Source: Dipteronia dyeriana
Lineage: Eukaryota > Streptophyta > Magnoliopsida > Sapindales > Sapindaceae
DNA: 64,000 nt
Assembly: GCA_032871835.1 (NCBI GenBank)
Contig: CM065300.1
Coordinates: 9,009,768-9,073,767, forward strand
Reading direction: 5' to 3'
The position numbers and the translations under genes were made by a program. The stretch's first letter is position 1; each line of letters starts with the position of its first letter. Below the pieces are notes generated by a model. It did not search any database. It saw only the letters and a program-made list of their open reading frames with translations, and was not told where the DNA came from. Shown in pieces: positions 23,716 to 36,489 of the stretch.

Positions 23716-24288
23716 CAGAATTCAGTTGATGTTTGAATGCCCCATCAATATGCATTTTTGATGCAAGAGTTGAAGGAAGATTTGGAGGGTAAAAAAGACC
23801 TGTATTTGTGCTCAATTAGGTTCCAAGAATTATTTGAGCGTGCCTTTATTCACTACTTGTTCTTAATTTTAATCAGCTTGAGATGACGATTAAGTTTCGT
23901 AAATTTTAAGTTTGGTTTCATTTTATCAAAAGCTCATTATTAGATATCATAATTTGTACATGCACAATGGTCATGATCATATTAAAGAGTACTAAACAAT
24001 AGTCTCCAGTCCTCCTATCTTTAACCATTTTAGGCACTTTATTTTCACTAAATCAGCAGTTGCAAAAACAATTAAATTGTAAAATTATATATGGTCACTA
24101 AGAAGCCTACGAGAATTACTTGGTCCTGCACCATTATAACATCAGTACGGTACAGGTATGCTATTGTTATGCCAATTTCTTCAAAAGGCTTTAGCAGGAG
24201 AAGAATGAGCACTTCATGAAGTTAAGATCATTACTGTCCATGACAAGGATCGTATCCAACGACGGAAGACTTGAACCAAAAGAATGGC
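23716..24288. other. Downstream region, no gene seen
   Basis: 3'UTR of the small membrane protein gene, then sequence without a supported coding frame. Confidence 0.35.
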
Positions 24289-24456
24289 CTAATTTAACTG
24301 AGGATTTACCAGCATGCTTCGATCCTCCTTCAGATAATACACAGCCTGTCGATAGTGAACACTGATCTCAGCTTGGTCTCCTAAGAAACAGAAACCATCA
24401 GCATAGTTGATATGGTTTCTCATCAGCTGAAATGCTTCGTTATCTCTTTCTGAATG
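24289..24456 (-). pseudogene. Orphan terminal exon of an unrecognised gene
   Basis: On the minus strand an acceptor, GTTGTTAG, is followed by 56 open codons ending in TAG at 24289-24291. The peptide reads HSERDNEAFQLM then YADGFCFLGDQ and YYLKEDRSML. It has a normal amino-acid balance unlike the AT-rich noise around it. No upstream partner exons are seen before the VTE3 terminal exon, which ends at 24839 on the same strand. It could be a relic of a duplicated gene, a captured fragment, or an alternative 3' exon. I cannot name the parent gene. Confidence 0.3.
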
Positions 24457-24838
24457 CTAACAACGTAGTTCTCAGCAATTTATAGATATGTAAAACCAGG
24501 GCGGGAATTGGCTTCAAGTTCGACAGCCAGACTAATTGCCTATACTGATGCAACTTAGATACTCTTTTCGAGTACATGAAAGATATGCAGCAATCACCGG
24601 TGTCTGAATGCAATGAAAATGTGACCTTAATTCACTTTTGAGAACCCTTCAGAAACACTTAAATTTACACTAGCAATAAAGTTGCAGTTATAGATGAAGT
24701 TGCTTAGAGTTACTACATACTGTTCTATTAAGCTCACAAGAACGAAGAAGGAAGGATAAGATGTCTCATCTGGCCAGCAAAACAAAATGGCATACTAACT
24801 AGCTTTGAGAGGCAGACTCGGAAAATCCTCCTTCCGCT

Positions 24839-27016
24839 TTATATAGGCTGACCCTTGGGAACGATTTGGTCTTTAAGCCACATGTAGATAGGAACCAGCA
24901 CATAGTAAGTTGCTGCCATGGCCCCAAGAATGAAGCGGAAGAAAAACACTAACGGATTCACAGGCTTCCTTACATCCTCTACCTTTGGACCAAGCTGCAT
25001 CAAGACACAATTCAAAAATCATATGGCAGAAATGAAACGGGTAAAATCTGAGCTTCATAAAGAGTTAATTTGTTACTTGAAAGTCAAATGAAAATTCCTC
25101 ATAATACTTGGTGGCAATAAGCAAAGCCACGCTGACCTTCAATTCCGTGGTCATTCACTATGCCTAGGGGAGCTGGGTGGAGCAACCAGCTTTGAGACGA
25201 GAAGTCAACTAACACTGTCTCTAGGACTGGACCTAAGAGACTGAATTTCCTTGGAATTCATTGAAATTCCAGGAAATTGGAAATTTAAATGATACTAGAA
25301 TGAAAAACATTGTCATTTGAAGGTCAACATTAAAGGAAACATATATCATCTGGTCCTCTAATAATGAGCTGAAACAAAGAAGCAGCACCTAAAGGCTAAC
25401 TCTAGCCTCTGCAAATTTCAATGAGGCAAGGGAGAACAAAAGCAACATTTCAAATGCAAGAGTAAGCAGCAATTCAAGAATCTTAAAATAAGGACAGCAA
25501 AAGGAGGGTGGCAAACTGATGAAGAACAGTGACTGATGTTTGCATTCATGCTGCTTATAATGGATTGATAAACGTCCGAAATTATTAGGTGCTTCTAATT
25601 CAGGAATCAATAACCATTTATCAGTCATCTCAAAAAACAAATTGACACAACTGCTGCAACTAAACATATTTGAACCATGTCGAAACACCACTCTTTAACA
25701 GTGCACCGATATACATTCTACAAAGTAAGGTCAAGCAATCTATGTGAAAGTATGTTACCTGCAGGGGAGAATCTCCCGACAAAGGCTTTACACCAGTCAC
25801 GGAGCAACCCATGATCAAGCCATGTCGACGGACACCACGGTACCACTTTGGACCAATCCTTTTTAGTTTAACATCCTTAAAACCAGCTTTTTGAAACCAT
25901 TCAATATACTCTTCCTCCTTCGGAAAGAGCATCCACATATCTGCAAAAAAACGAGACAACCAAAAGGTTGGGTGCACAGGGCCTATGAGACAGGCTTTCC
26001 CTCCTATTTTCAGCACTCTGTATGCTTCTTTGATGCCACGCTGTGGGTCCGGCCAATACTCAATACTGAGGAACAATATCAAATTATCACATAAGATAGA
26101 CAATAAACACTTTAGAAGGAATTTGGATATGACAATCACATCATGTTATAGTGTTAAAAACCCCTACAATTTCAATCATCTTCAATTGTGTTCCTTTCTA
26201 ATTCCTTCTTTTTTTCTAATTTTTTTCACTCATACTGACAAGCTCAATCTAAAATTTTGTTAAAATCAAATCAGATTTGAGCTTCATTCAGAGGAACACA
26301 TTCCAATCATTATAAATAATCAATTTACATCAGAAGCATAACAGTTAAACATAATGTGATTTAACAAAAACTTCAATTATAACATCAAATTACCCTTTTA
26401 AATAAACCAGAATCCTTATCCATTTCAAAGCACTAAGAGCTCACCTTCCAGCAGACACATATCGATCTGCATAATCAGTAGGGAAGGGGAGATCCTCGGC
26501 GTCGCCTTCAATGATCTTGCACTCCTTCAAGGGCTCCTTCTGCTTAGCCTTAGCAAGCTGGTGCGGTGACTGGTCAAGAATGGTAACATTTTTGGCATCA
26601 ACATGCTTGACTATACCAAGAGTAGTGAATCCAGTGCCACCACCAACATCAACCACTGTCAAATTCCTGTCAAAGAGATCTGCAGGCTCCAGGGCCTCGT
26701 CACGCATATCCTCAGTCCAGTGACCAGGGTTTATGACATGATCATACACTATAGATAAGAACCTGTAGAACCAAAAAGCTTCTTGCTTGTGTTGTATGAA
26801 CCTAGGTTGAGAAGCAGGCCTTGAAGATGCTGATGAACTGCATCTGGGTTGTATCAAGATTCCTGTATTTCTGCTCCTATTGAATGACACCATGCCTTTC
26901 TTGGGGAAGCTCCTGACATGAAAATCTGAACCCAGAAATCTAGACCTAGTTGGGGAGACTATTCCACTAATTAGCTTGAGATTATCAACCCCACTCATCA
27001 TCACTGAAGAAGCCAT
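24839..27016 (-). CDS. VTE3: MPBQ/MSBQ methyltransferase, plastid inner envelope, 344 aa
   Basis: Three exons on the minus strand, 27016-26445, 26065-25759 and 24994-24839, joined in frame, give 344 residues, close to the Arabidopsis protein (338). The enzyme methylates 2-methyl-6-phytyl- and solanesyl-benzoquinol with SAM, in tocopherol and plastoquinone synthesis. A Ser/Arg-rich transit peptide occupies about residues 1-65. The class I methyltransferase fold begins at about 115, with SAM motif I VVDVGGGTGFTTLG, the acidic loop LDQSPHQL, and GDAEDLPFP. Exon 2 carries SIEYWPDPQRGIKEAYRVLK and the family block FFADMWMLFPKEEEYIEWF. Exon 3 encodes a transmembrane anchor (PLVFFFRFILGAMAATYYVLVPIYMWLKD region, residues about 305-333) and a short tail, as in the inner-envelope IEP37/VTE3 family. 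Intron 2 is long (764 bp). No breaks are seen. Confidence 0.96.
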
Positions 27017-27340
27017 AACAAGCTACCTATATCAATGCCCAGATGAGAAAACTAAGTCGAAAAAAGATTCAAACTCGGATGATATGAAAATTATAGTAAT
27101 TGACTTCGCGTGGCATACGGATAGCCACCCACCACAAGTTATGGTTCTGATAGTGTACTGAACTACTGATAACTGGCTGCTCTCACAAGATGGGGTCACG
27201 GGTAGGTTGGAAGTTGGATTGGGTCTCTCCTTCGTATATAAATATAGCTATCTGATAAAATTATAAAACGATGCCGTGTCGTATAAATTTTTTGGCATCA
27301 TATAAGTTTGTGGCAAGTAAATATCATACCATTGCCTATA
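27017..27340 (-). other. Upstream region of VTE3
   Basis: Presumed promoter and 5'UTR of VTE3, ending at the MITE. No specific site is claimed. Confidence 0.35.
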
Positions 27341-27349
27341 TTATTTATA

Positions 27350-28060
27350 CGGTTAATATTAAAATCGCTGTCTCCCCTTTAATTATTATTAAATGTATAG
27401 GTATAAATACTTTTATTTTAGAAACTTTATTTATAGACTAACACTGTTAATATTTTGTTAGTGTTAAATGATTTTGACCATTAAAAATCTAAAATATTTA
27501 TATTTAAACTTCAATGGTACGAATTACCATTATTTCCACGTATGTTTACCTAATAAAAATTAATAAAATTATACAAAATGTGGAAATGTTACCTTACAAA
27601 GTAGAAGTTCTTATATATAATTTTATCCCAAAAAATAACAAAATTACAAATGAACTAAAACTATTAAATATAAATCAAAATATGTGTTTATTTATATACT
27701 TATTTATATTTTTTATATATAAATCCAAACAAATATTCATTTTCAACGTTTTTTGTTCGTTTGTAATTTTGTTATTTTTAGGGATAAAATTATGCACAAA
27801 ATAATTTTTCCTTTGCAAGTTAATATTCTCACATTCTATATCATTTTATTAATTTATTTGATACAAATATGAGGGTATAATGGTCAATTCATAAAATCAA
27901 ATTTTAAATAGGGATATTTTAAACTTTTTAAAAGTCAAACTCAGTCAATACAAACAAAATGTTAACGGTATTAGTTTATAGGAGGTTTTAAAATAAAAGC
28001 ATTTGTAAATATACATTCAATAATAGTTCAAAGGTAAGGGTATGGTTTTAGTATTAATCC
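27350..28060. mobile_element. Non-autonomous Mutator-type element with long inverted repeats, 711 bp
   Basis: The two halves are imperfect inverted complements over at least 150 bp from each end. Examples are left ATTATTAAATGTATAGGTAT against the complement of the right-hand copy, and TATAGACTAACACTGTTAAT against TATAAACTAATACCGTTAAC. The element is flanked by a perfect 9-bp direct repeat TTATTTATA (27341-27349 and 28061-28069), the duplication size of Mutator elements. There are no genes inside. Both ends read roughly (C/G)GGTTAATA inward. Confidence 0.75.
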
Positions 28061-28316
28061 TTATTTATATTCTCGACAATTTTTTATTTTTTTTTTGTAT
28101 TTTAGATATGTCGATATCAAAACTAAGACTATATTTTCGATATTTCCACTTACATTTTCCCAAAATTTGGACCCTGATGTTTAATCTGAAAGTCTAAAAC
28201 GATATTTACTTCCTAAAGCACGAACCATGGGTGCCACAGATTTAAAAAAAAAAAAAGGAAATTATAAAAAGGAAACTGAGTATCAAAATAAAATCGATAT
28301 TAGATACACAAAGAAC

Positions 28317-29048
28317 TAGGGATGACAATGGGACGGGTTAGGGCGGGATGGTCTTCCCCGCACCCCATCCCATTTATTTTTTGAAAACTCATCCCCTCAT
28401 AAAACCCCACCTTAGATGGAGCGAGTTGGGACGAGTCGGGGTACAACGGGAAGTGTTTTGCCCATCTCCACACATTTACCTCATCTGTAATTTTTTTTAT
28501 TACTAAAATAGCAAATATCTAACCATTGAAATAATAAACTTGAAGAAAAAAAACTGTTGTTTTTAAACTTTAAATTTTAAAAGTTATTTAAGAAAGAAAC
28601 TTATTATATGTCAAGTTATTTGAGAACGAAACTTACTGTATGTCCTTTTTTATTTGAGGTCGAAGCTTGAACGATGAATTTCGAGTTGTTTGAGGATTAA
28701 AAACTTAGAGTTACAGTTAGCGACTAGGGATTTTTTAATAGTATTTTGTATTCTTAATTTATGTTAAATAACAGTGAAGAGATGTAAAGTTAGGATTAAT
28801 GTGTGTGTGTATATATATATATATACATTTTCTTGAAATTATATAGTTTAACTAAGTATTATTTTAAACGGGGCGAGGTGAAGTGGCCAGAGTGAGGAGT
28901 ATAAAACCCATCATCACCCCATATCCATTGCGGGTTAGACTATCTATCATCATCCTTGTCTCATCCCTACTAAATTGAAACTCATCCCCACCCTAAAAGT
29001 ACGGGTCCTCGTGGGGTCGTGTTCCCGCAGGTAATTTTGTCATCCCTA
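28317..29048. mobile_element. hAT-type non-autonomous element, 732 bp, with perfect 8-bp target duplication
   Basis: Both ends read TAGGGATGACAA inward. The flanks carry the identical 8-mer CAAAGAAC (28309-28316 and 29049-29056), the target-site size of hAT elements. The G-rich ends (GGGACGGGTTAGGGCGGG on the left, complementary C-rich blocks near 28380 and 28990) and the AT-rich middle resemble a widespread plant hAT-like repeat. No coding potential. Confidence 0.88.
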
Positions 29049-29056
29049 CAAAGAAC

Positions 29057-29914
29057 ACGATTCTATTTACATATAAAATAAAATAAAATAAATATATAAC
29101 AAAAAAGGAAGGATACATGAAAATGGTTCTTTTTCTTTTTCTTTTTCACAAAATAATAATATCAACTGTATCTTGTTTTTTTTTTCCGCAAGGGGGAAAA
29201 CTGACCTGTACAAAAACCCATTAACAGTAAATAAAAACATGAATGGAAGGAGGAAAGGGAAGATATATGAGACTAAAATGCAAAACCTGTAAGTCAGAGA
29301 AACTTGAATAGAATATTTCATCACGTCTTTCGTACAGTCACTCAATCAAAAAATAATCTTACATTCACTCAATCAAAAAATAAAAAGTCGGCGTACAACA
29401 ATTTTTAGATTGGGAGATCACAAATTCACAATGAAATTGTACCATGAAAGTTTTTCTCAGTGATAGCAACTTATAGTGGCGGGTTGTTTTGATGATTTCA
29501 AAGAGTATTTTGTGTGACATTAACAGGGGTAGTGATTTGCGTATTATATGAAAACTTCTCTCTGATTGTAATTAAGCTTAACCTTGGGGAGGTGTGAGAT
29601 ATTTTTCCAGTCAGTATATGATGTATCTGAAATGCGACTGTTGAATTCTTATTGGCATCAAAATCCATGGTTTCACATTTTCACATTAAATCAGCTTCAA
29701 AACTGAAGCAGTGAAGCCACTGAACTCAATTACACGTTCAACAAGCAGTAGAAAATATATTGACAAAGATATTATGCATCGGTAAGATTAAGTGCTCAAG
29801 GAAGGACCGGCTTGTGTCAGACACTAGTTTCTCTGCGAGGAACTATCAATTACTTATTCTGTACGTCGTCACTTCCAGCTGCGAAGGAATGTACGTCAAT
29901 AGATAACAAATGGA
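29057..29914. other. Intergenic region downstream of LESV
   Basis: No gene seen. The part next to 29914 is the likely 3'UTR of LESV, which is read leftwards. Confidence 0.4.
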
Positions 29915-32900
29915 TTATGGTTCTTGGAATTCAGATGGCCCTTGTAATTCAGATGGCTTATGGAATTCGGATGGCTTCCGAACTTCCCGGAGCTGGATGG
30001 AGTTGTCAAAGCAGTGATAAAAACCATAGTGTGGGAATCTCTCATACCATGTCTCTTGTGGCTCATGTGTATCCCAGTGCTCCCCACTGCTGCTCTTCCC
30101 ATACTTGTGAACCCATCCAGATCCATTGTGACCCTCACCCCAAGTGCGATTCCAACGCTCTCCGTACTTACCTTCCCACCATGTCTCCCCCTGCTTGACT
30201 CCATTACCGTTTGGATCAAAATTTTCATCCCATTTATCACCCCACTTTGTCCAATCGTCACCTTCACAGCGCTCAGCCCATTTGTCAGTATACTTTATGC
30301 TGCCACCATGTCCATCATATTTTTCACCCCACCTGTCAAAAGGTTCAAAATACATGAACAAACAGATAGTATAGCAGTAGAAAACTTATCAAAACTAGCA
30401 ACATAGCTTACGACAATGTACACATAGCAAAATTTCTTGTACGGTTGTATCAAATTGGGCAGATATATTGATCATTAAGATATGTCCTAGTAAGTATAGC
30501 TAATGATATGAGAAATGACAGAGTGCATTATTGTGCAATTACAGCCACGATATTCTAGTTCTCATCTAAATGTTATCAAACTGTATCAATGATTGAATAC
30601 CTGAGAACAAAGAACCCATTGATTCAAAGCTAGACACTTTCTGGACATAGTGGAAGTCCAGTAGTGCCTCATTCAAGGGTAACTAAACCTTGATTATTCC
30701 ACAGAATCCAAAAATCGAAACATGAATGCTATGCAAAGATTTGACTATATTAATTACCTAATGCCATTAAAAGATATTTAACTATTATAACCATTTCAGT
30801 AGGATAGAGGGAAGTAGCAATAAACCTTAATCCTATCTAGAAAAGATGTTCAATACCTTTCATGCCAAACATGAGCATGACCAACATCAATCTGTGTGTT
30901 TGGGTCAATGCTGCACCACTTATGGGCCCATTTCTCTGATTGACCTGAGGCATCGTAATGTTCCCACCATTTCTCTTGCCACTCATCGCCATTTCCGTTC
31001 TTTCCCCACTTGTCTGCAGTTTTCTCAAGATGCACAAGCCCATGTTCCTGTATAAACCAAACGTTAAAGTTCTTTAATTTCTAATATATTTGCCGAAGTT
31101 TTATAAAAATCTATAACTAAGCATTAAAACTTTTTTCTCCTTTTTAGGGGTGTTTGTATTTGCATTATATAAGGTTACAAGTTCTCAAATTGTAATAAGA
31201 TCGAGCTATTTTTGGCAGAAAACAAAGCTACAAGCCTACGATTTGATACAAATGTTCAAGCTTTCAAGGCTGCAGTCTAAACCAACTGCTTTAAGAAGTA
31301 CACTTCTAACCTGTCTCATTGATTCTGTCCAAAACTCACGCCAGACGTTTCCAAAGGCATCACGACCAGACTTCTCTGAACCAAGTTCCTTATAACCAAA
31401 CTCATCAGCAGCCTCCCAGAACTTGTCTTGCCACTCTACAACTTGGTTAGCACTGACACCCCTGGTAATTGTCCACCTGCATATCACACCATCAGGTCTT
31501 TGCTCAGTTCCAGTCTCCTTCCACCACCTTGAACCATCTGGTTTAACTCCCTGGGTTGATAATTCTTCAACCGTGTCAAGAGCATCAGCTGCTTCAGCTG
31601 CATGCGCCGAAAACAAAGCACCAAGTTCAATTTCTTCTTGTAAGGAAGGTGCCTCCACACTAGTATCAGAAAGATTTTCTTTTTCAACCTCAATTAGTGA
31701 CTGAAACGGGGGAAGAGGAGGGTTGTGGCTGGTCTCGGATAGTTTACTCTCAAATGGAACTGAAAGAATATCCATGGATAGTGTTTTCTCCACCACAGGA
31801 ACAGTTGAAGCAGGATAAACAGGAGATTTTCTAGCTGTCTGCAAGTTGCTGAGGTCATCCAAACTTCTATCACTATCTTGAGGGGGTGTCCAGGACCAGA
31901 AATCCGGACCTGGTGTTCCATTTCCTGAAGTTTTTGAGCGAGGCAAAAAGATGCTTGCATCCGCTGATCCTGATCAAATTTGAACATCATTAAAAAAAAT
32001 ATGCAGAACCCTTGTATTATTGCAATTTAAAATTTAAAGCATATGATTGAATTAATGTATGTAGAAGTTAACCAACTTTCGAAAGAAATTAAATAGGAAT
32101 TCAACCGAACATAAACATAGAAGATTGCAAATGGATAACAACTGTATGTGGAATGCATGGAGCAATTTTTCTAACCTAAATGAAGCAATAACCAACTATT
32201 AGTACTGCTAAACATAGTTACAGTTACCAAAAAAAATTACATATCAGCAGACGTTTTATAAGTCACACTAATTATCAATCAAATTTAATTTGCCACATAT
32301 ATATACAAAATACCATGACTCATACGCAAATTTGACCACACATACAATTCATGACTCAAACAAATTCAGACACAGAGTGCTGCCAAAGAACCTATTACAA
32401 CTTACTAAAATGTTGACAACTAAAAAGTAAAAACTTTTAATGAAATTCAAAGTAGTTGTAGCTCTACTGGCAAACTGTAGACAAAGCAGAACTAGGAAAA
32501 CCCAGTGAACTTTTCCAATCTCAAATGCTTCTCTAAGCTTTGAAATTATTATTATTTTTCATTCCCCCAAATTCCTACCTTTAGATTTAAGGACGACAAA
32601 CACAAATATTTGAGAATAAAGCTGATCATTACTTCAAAATTTCAATTCACGCGAAATATCAGCATTTACAATATTTCAAAATGTAACCGATGCTGCACTG
32701 ATATCAAATTCTTCACAAACGTTGAAATCAATACTAAAAAAATAAAAAATAAACAAATATAGTGAATTTACCTTCTTCTTCTCGGGGTGCCGGAGTTGTC
32801 CGTACACTGCTCCCTGGCTTGGGAAGAAAATTGTTAGTCTCCTCAAGAAGCGCCCGAGCCGCTGCGATAGCCGCGGCAGCGCGGTCTACCACCTGCATTC

Positions 32901-33249
32901 GCTGAATCCGATCACGCTCATCCTTGGAAACCTCCAGAATCTTATTGAACTCCTCGCTCTTCTTCTCCAGTCCATCTCCATAGACTCCGTCGTCGGCATT
33001 GGCGCTATCATCGCCATAATCGGCCAAGTTACCGGCAATTTTCTGGAAGTCGGTTTCCTTCCTCTCGCGATCCACCGCCTTCTGCCACATGTCGAGGTAC
33101 GACTCCGCTCCATTGGAAGCCCTAATCGTCACACCGTTTCTCACCCTCCTCAGACTTAGTTGGCGGTTACCTGTACTTGTTGCGGTGAAAACGAGCGAGC
33201 GTTTGGCCGTGTAGGTGGCGCGTGAGAGATGGCCGAGTCGAGTAGCCAT
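29915..33249 (-). CDS. LESV: LIKE EARLY STARVATION 1, tryptophan-rich starch-granule protein, 581 aa
   Basis: Four exons on the minus strand, 33249-32772, 31969-31311, 31047-30857 and 30332-29915, join in frame to 581 residues. Arabidopsis LESV has nearly the same length and ESV1 is much shorter. An N-terminal basic, Ser/Thr-rich plastid transit peptide of about 45 residues leads into YLDMWQKAVDRERKETDFQKIA, a LESV-type block. Residues about 160-300 are disordered and acidic. The conserved C-terminal tryptophan-rich domain follows, with repeated WxxKW, WxEKWxE and WGEKWDE-like units through exons 2-4 (for example KWGKNGNGDEWQEKWWEHYD and WTKWGDKWDENFD). The family binds alpha-glucans at the starch granule surface. 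LESV helps order amylopectin and acts with ESV1 in controlling starch breakdown in the stroma. The last about 25 residues form a short degenerate repeat (KPSEF, KPSEL, GPSEF). Confidence 0.93.
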
Positions 33250-34283
33250 ACGCCCGTACGAGGGAATGAAATGAAGTGTAACTGTTTGAGTGAGGTGAAG
33301 TTGGGAGATTATGAGTGGGAGGTGATTTCAATTTTAAAACGATTTTTTTGAAGTTAGCGCGTGAAGGAGTCAATAATACGATTATTTTGAATAATATTTT
33401 TTAAAAAGTCTGATTGGATTTGATTAATTTCGTGGATGTGAAGGAAAGGTCCGATACTCCGGGGCCACGTGTTGGCCGGATTGAGGATGGTCATCTTAAT
33501 AATAATTGTTGAGACGTGGTAGTACGTGACTGGTTTTTTATATATATATAAAGTATTACTACAATTATTGCAACGAACGGTTAATATCAAATAACAAGTG
33601 AACGGTTCAGTTGCCTTCTCTATTCTTATAAATAGAAAAGAAAATAAACTCTATCATATATATCTATACTTACAAAAAAAAAAAAAAAAAACTTCCAATA
33701 CATATATTTATATATCAAGAGGTTTAAACCCCACGCTAGTACAGTAGTACATAACCACATCTACTAAAAACTCACGTGATCGGCAGCATGACGCCAAGAA
33801 GACGCCAAGAATAAAGTTACTTTAGCTTTGGCCCTTTGTGTTTGTCTAATAGCACCATTAGAAGGAAGAAATCAATTATTGATTTTTTGTAATTAACCTT
33901 TTTCATTTTGCTCGATTAATTTACATTAGTAATGCAACATTCCAAATATCAATCTGCTTTCAAATGTATGATTATTTTTTCTATTAATATTATGTGGTAG
34001 CAGCAACCATTCAAATATATGACTATACACACTAGCGATCAATCCATATCAGTAATGTTACACATCCCACTTACAATATTACCATTTTCATCCCAACACA
34101 CGTGGCAGTTAAGGTATTACTTGATGAGTGGACAAACATTAATTGATAAGTGAATACAGATAAAAGAAATATGAGTATCAATTAATGTGTGTTCACTCAC
34201 CAAGTGACACATCAGCTGTCACGTGTATTGAGATAGAAATGATGAGATTATAGGTAGGATGTTTAGCATTATTCAATTCATAT
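33250..34283 (-). other. LESV upstream region
   Basis: Presumed promoter of LESV, then AT-rich intergenic DNA with an A-run at about 33674-33691. No coding frame is supported. Confidence 0.35.
33466..33471. promoter_or_regulatory. G-box (CACGTG) upstream of LESV
   Basis: A CACGTG palindrome within CCACGTGTTGG lies about 217 bp before the LESV start codon. G-boxes are bound by plant bZIP and bHLH factors, including light- and clock-linked ones, which would suit a starch-turnover gene. Function is inferred from the motif only. Confidence 0.35.
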
Positions 34284-34293
34284 ATACATTAAC

Positions 34294-35658
34294 GGAGTAT
34301 TATCACTAAAGGGCCTACTTTATAAGGAATTGTCACATTTTTAAACGTCTTTACCATATTAGTCACTTTAGTCTCTTGTCTTTTCAAAATACTCAACTTT
34401 AGTCTATTTGACCAAAAACTAACGATTAACTATAACAGAGTAAGTAAAAATACTATTTTTACCCTTATTGTTATTTTTAAAATTTTGTCATTAGGGTTTG
34501 AACAATGGTCAAAGGTCAACCAAACAAAAGCTTTAGCTAGCTGAGCTATATTAGTTTATCATTAAAGATTTGTTGATTTAAATGTATATAATATATATAT
34601 ATATATATATATTTTGTTTAAACTAATTAAATCAATTTAAATAATTAAAAATAAACTCATATATAATTAAAAATAAACTCATATTTAATAATAATATATA
34701 AAAACATATTTATAAAAATAAAAAGGAAAATAAGAAAACAAAAGGAAACTCGGAAAATCTGAAAAATCAAAGCTAGTATTTTTTATTTTTTTATTTTGGA
34801 TTTTTTTTCCTTTTCAAAAAATATATTATTTCAATTTAATAAAAAAAACTAGAAAATCAAAGCCCATAAATTGAAAATGGAAAAAATCAACAAAAAAAAA
34901 GAACAATGATGATTTTTTTTTACGTTTGTTTCCTTTATTTCCTTTTGTTTTGTTATTTCCTTTTTCATTTCCATTAATATTTTTATAAATTATTGTTATA
35001 TATGAGTTTAATTTAAATGATACAAATATGAGTTTATTATTCTTTTTTTGTTGATTCTTTTTCTTTTTCAATATATAGGTATTGATTTTCTGGGTTTTTT
35101 TATCAAATTGAAATAATATAATTTTTGGAAAGGAAAAAAATCCAAAAAAGAAAGAAAAAAATATTATGAATTTTTATTTTTTGGATTTTCTGAGTTTCCT
35201 TTTGTTTTCTTATTTTCATAAATATGTTTGTATATATTATTATTAAATATGAGTTTTTTATATATGAGTTTATTTTCAATTATATAAATTTATTTAAATT
35301 AGTTTAAACAAAGTATATAGTTATAAATACATTTAAATCAACAAATCTTCAATAGTAAACTATATGTAACTCAGTTGGCTAAAACTTATGTTTATATGTC
35401 TTTTAACCATAGTTCAAACCCTGATGGGGTTAACTAACTATTATTAAAATCAAAGGGACTAAAAGATAAAAATTTAAAAATAACAATAAGGGTAAAATAG
35501 TATTTTTACTCATTCTGTTATAGTTGACCGTTAGTTTTTGATCGAATGGACTAAAGTGATGCATTTTAAAAAAATAAGGGACTAAAGTGACTAATATGAC
35601 AATGACGTTAAAAATGTGACAATTCCTTAAAAAATATGGACCGTAGTGATAATACCCC
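34294..35658. mobile_element. Foldback Mutator-type element, 1,365 bp, almost wholly palindromic
   Basis: Terminal sequences are GGAGTATTATCACTA on the left and the complement of GGGGTATTATCACTA on the right. The two arms are inverted copies for about 600 bp each (for example GGAATTGTCACATTTTTAA near 34330 against its complement near 35610, and the TTTACCCTTATTGTTATTTTT block). Flanks are ATACATTAAC (34284-34293) and ATTCATTAAC (35659-35668), a 10-bp duplication with one mismatch. A (TA)n run sits in the left arm near 34588-34610. No genes. Confidence 0.82.
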
Positions 35659-35668
35659 ATTCATTAAC

Positions 35669-36349
35669 TATAATTTCATCCCATATAAATGATCCAATTT
35701 GACCTTATGGATCCAATTTGACCATAAATGGTTGGAATACAAATTAGTAAACGAGTTGAGAAATCTAAAATTACTAATCTTGAGTTTATTTTCAGTAATA
35801 TATTTATGTTATATATTGGAATTATATATAAAAATGATGTTTTTAATTTTTTCTTGATATACCAAATATGATTCTGTACATTGTAGGCTGAATAAGCACG
35901 ACCGCTATAATTTAACTATGATTTAATTATAACTTAATCAGAATAAAAAATCGAATTCAAATATTATAAATTTCAAAATTCGAAAATAAAATGAGAAATC
36001 TATTAAAAAAAAAATTCTAAAAGTGCGCAAATAACTTCTTCTTTTTTTAGAGTTTTATTTATATAAGAGATTTATACTATATTGAAATGAAATTAAACAG
36101 TGATATATATATATATCAAATGACATGTATCAAATAAATTAAATCATTGTTGATAATGGTAGAAATGTTCCGTTTGTATATCAATTCCTAACATAATCAC
36201 AATCTATGATGTAACATTTAACTCACTAAAATATAACAAATGCAGTAAATGTAGCGGGGAGACAAATGTGAAAAGCCTATATTATATTATTCAAATCATT
36301 AGCATTACATATTTACATATCAATTTCTTGAAATTAATTTTAATTTAAT
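35669..36349. other. AT-rich intergenic DNA between two elements
   Basis: No gene or repeat boundary recognised. Confidence 0.35.
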
Positions 36350-36358
36350 TTTTAAAAT

Positions 36359-36445
36359 GGGTTTTTAGCAAATATACCCTATTTTAGGGGCTTAATAGCA
36401 AATCTACCCTAAAAACTATTTTAATTGCAAAACTACTCTGAAATT
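36359..36445 (+). repeat. MULE-2 left terminal inverted repeat
   Basis: Matches the reverse complement of 43133-43219 with scattered mismatches. Key shared blocks are TATTTTAGGGG and TTAATAGCAAATCTACCC. Confidence 0.88.
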
Positions 36446-36489
36446 ACCTTGTTACCCTTAACTTAAAAAACTCAATTTCACTACCCTAC

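Noticed and set aside
29812..30406. Plus-strand open frames over the LESV last exon
   Set aside because: The minus strand carries the tryptophan-rich domain with correct splice sites. The plus frames are its complement.
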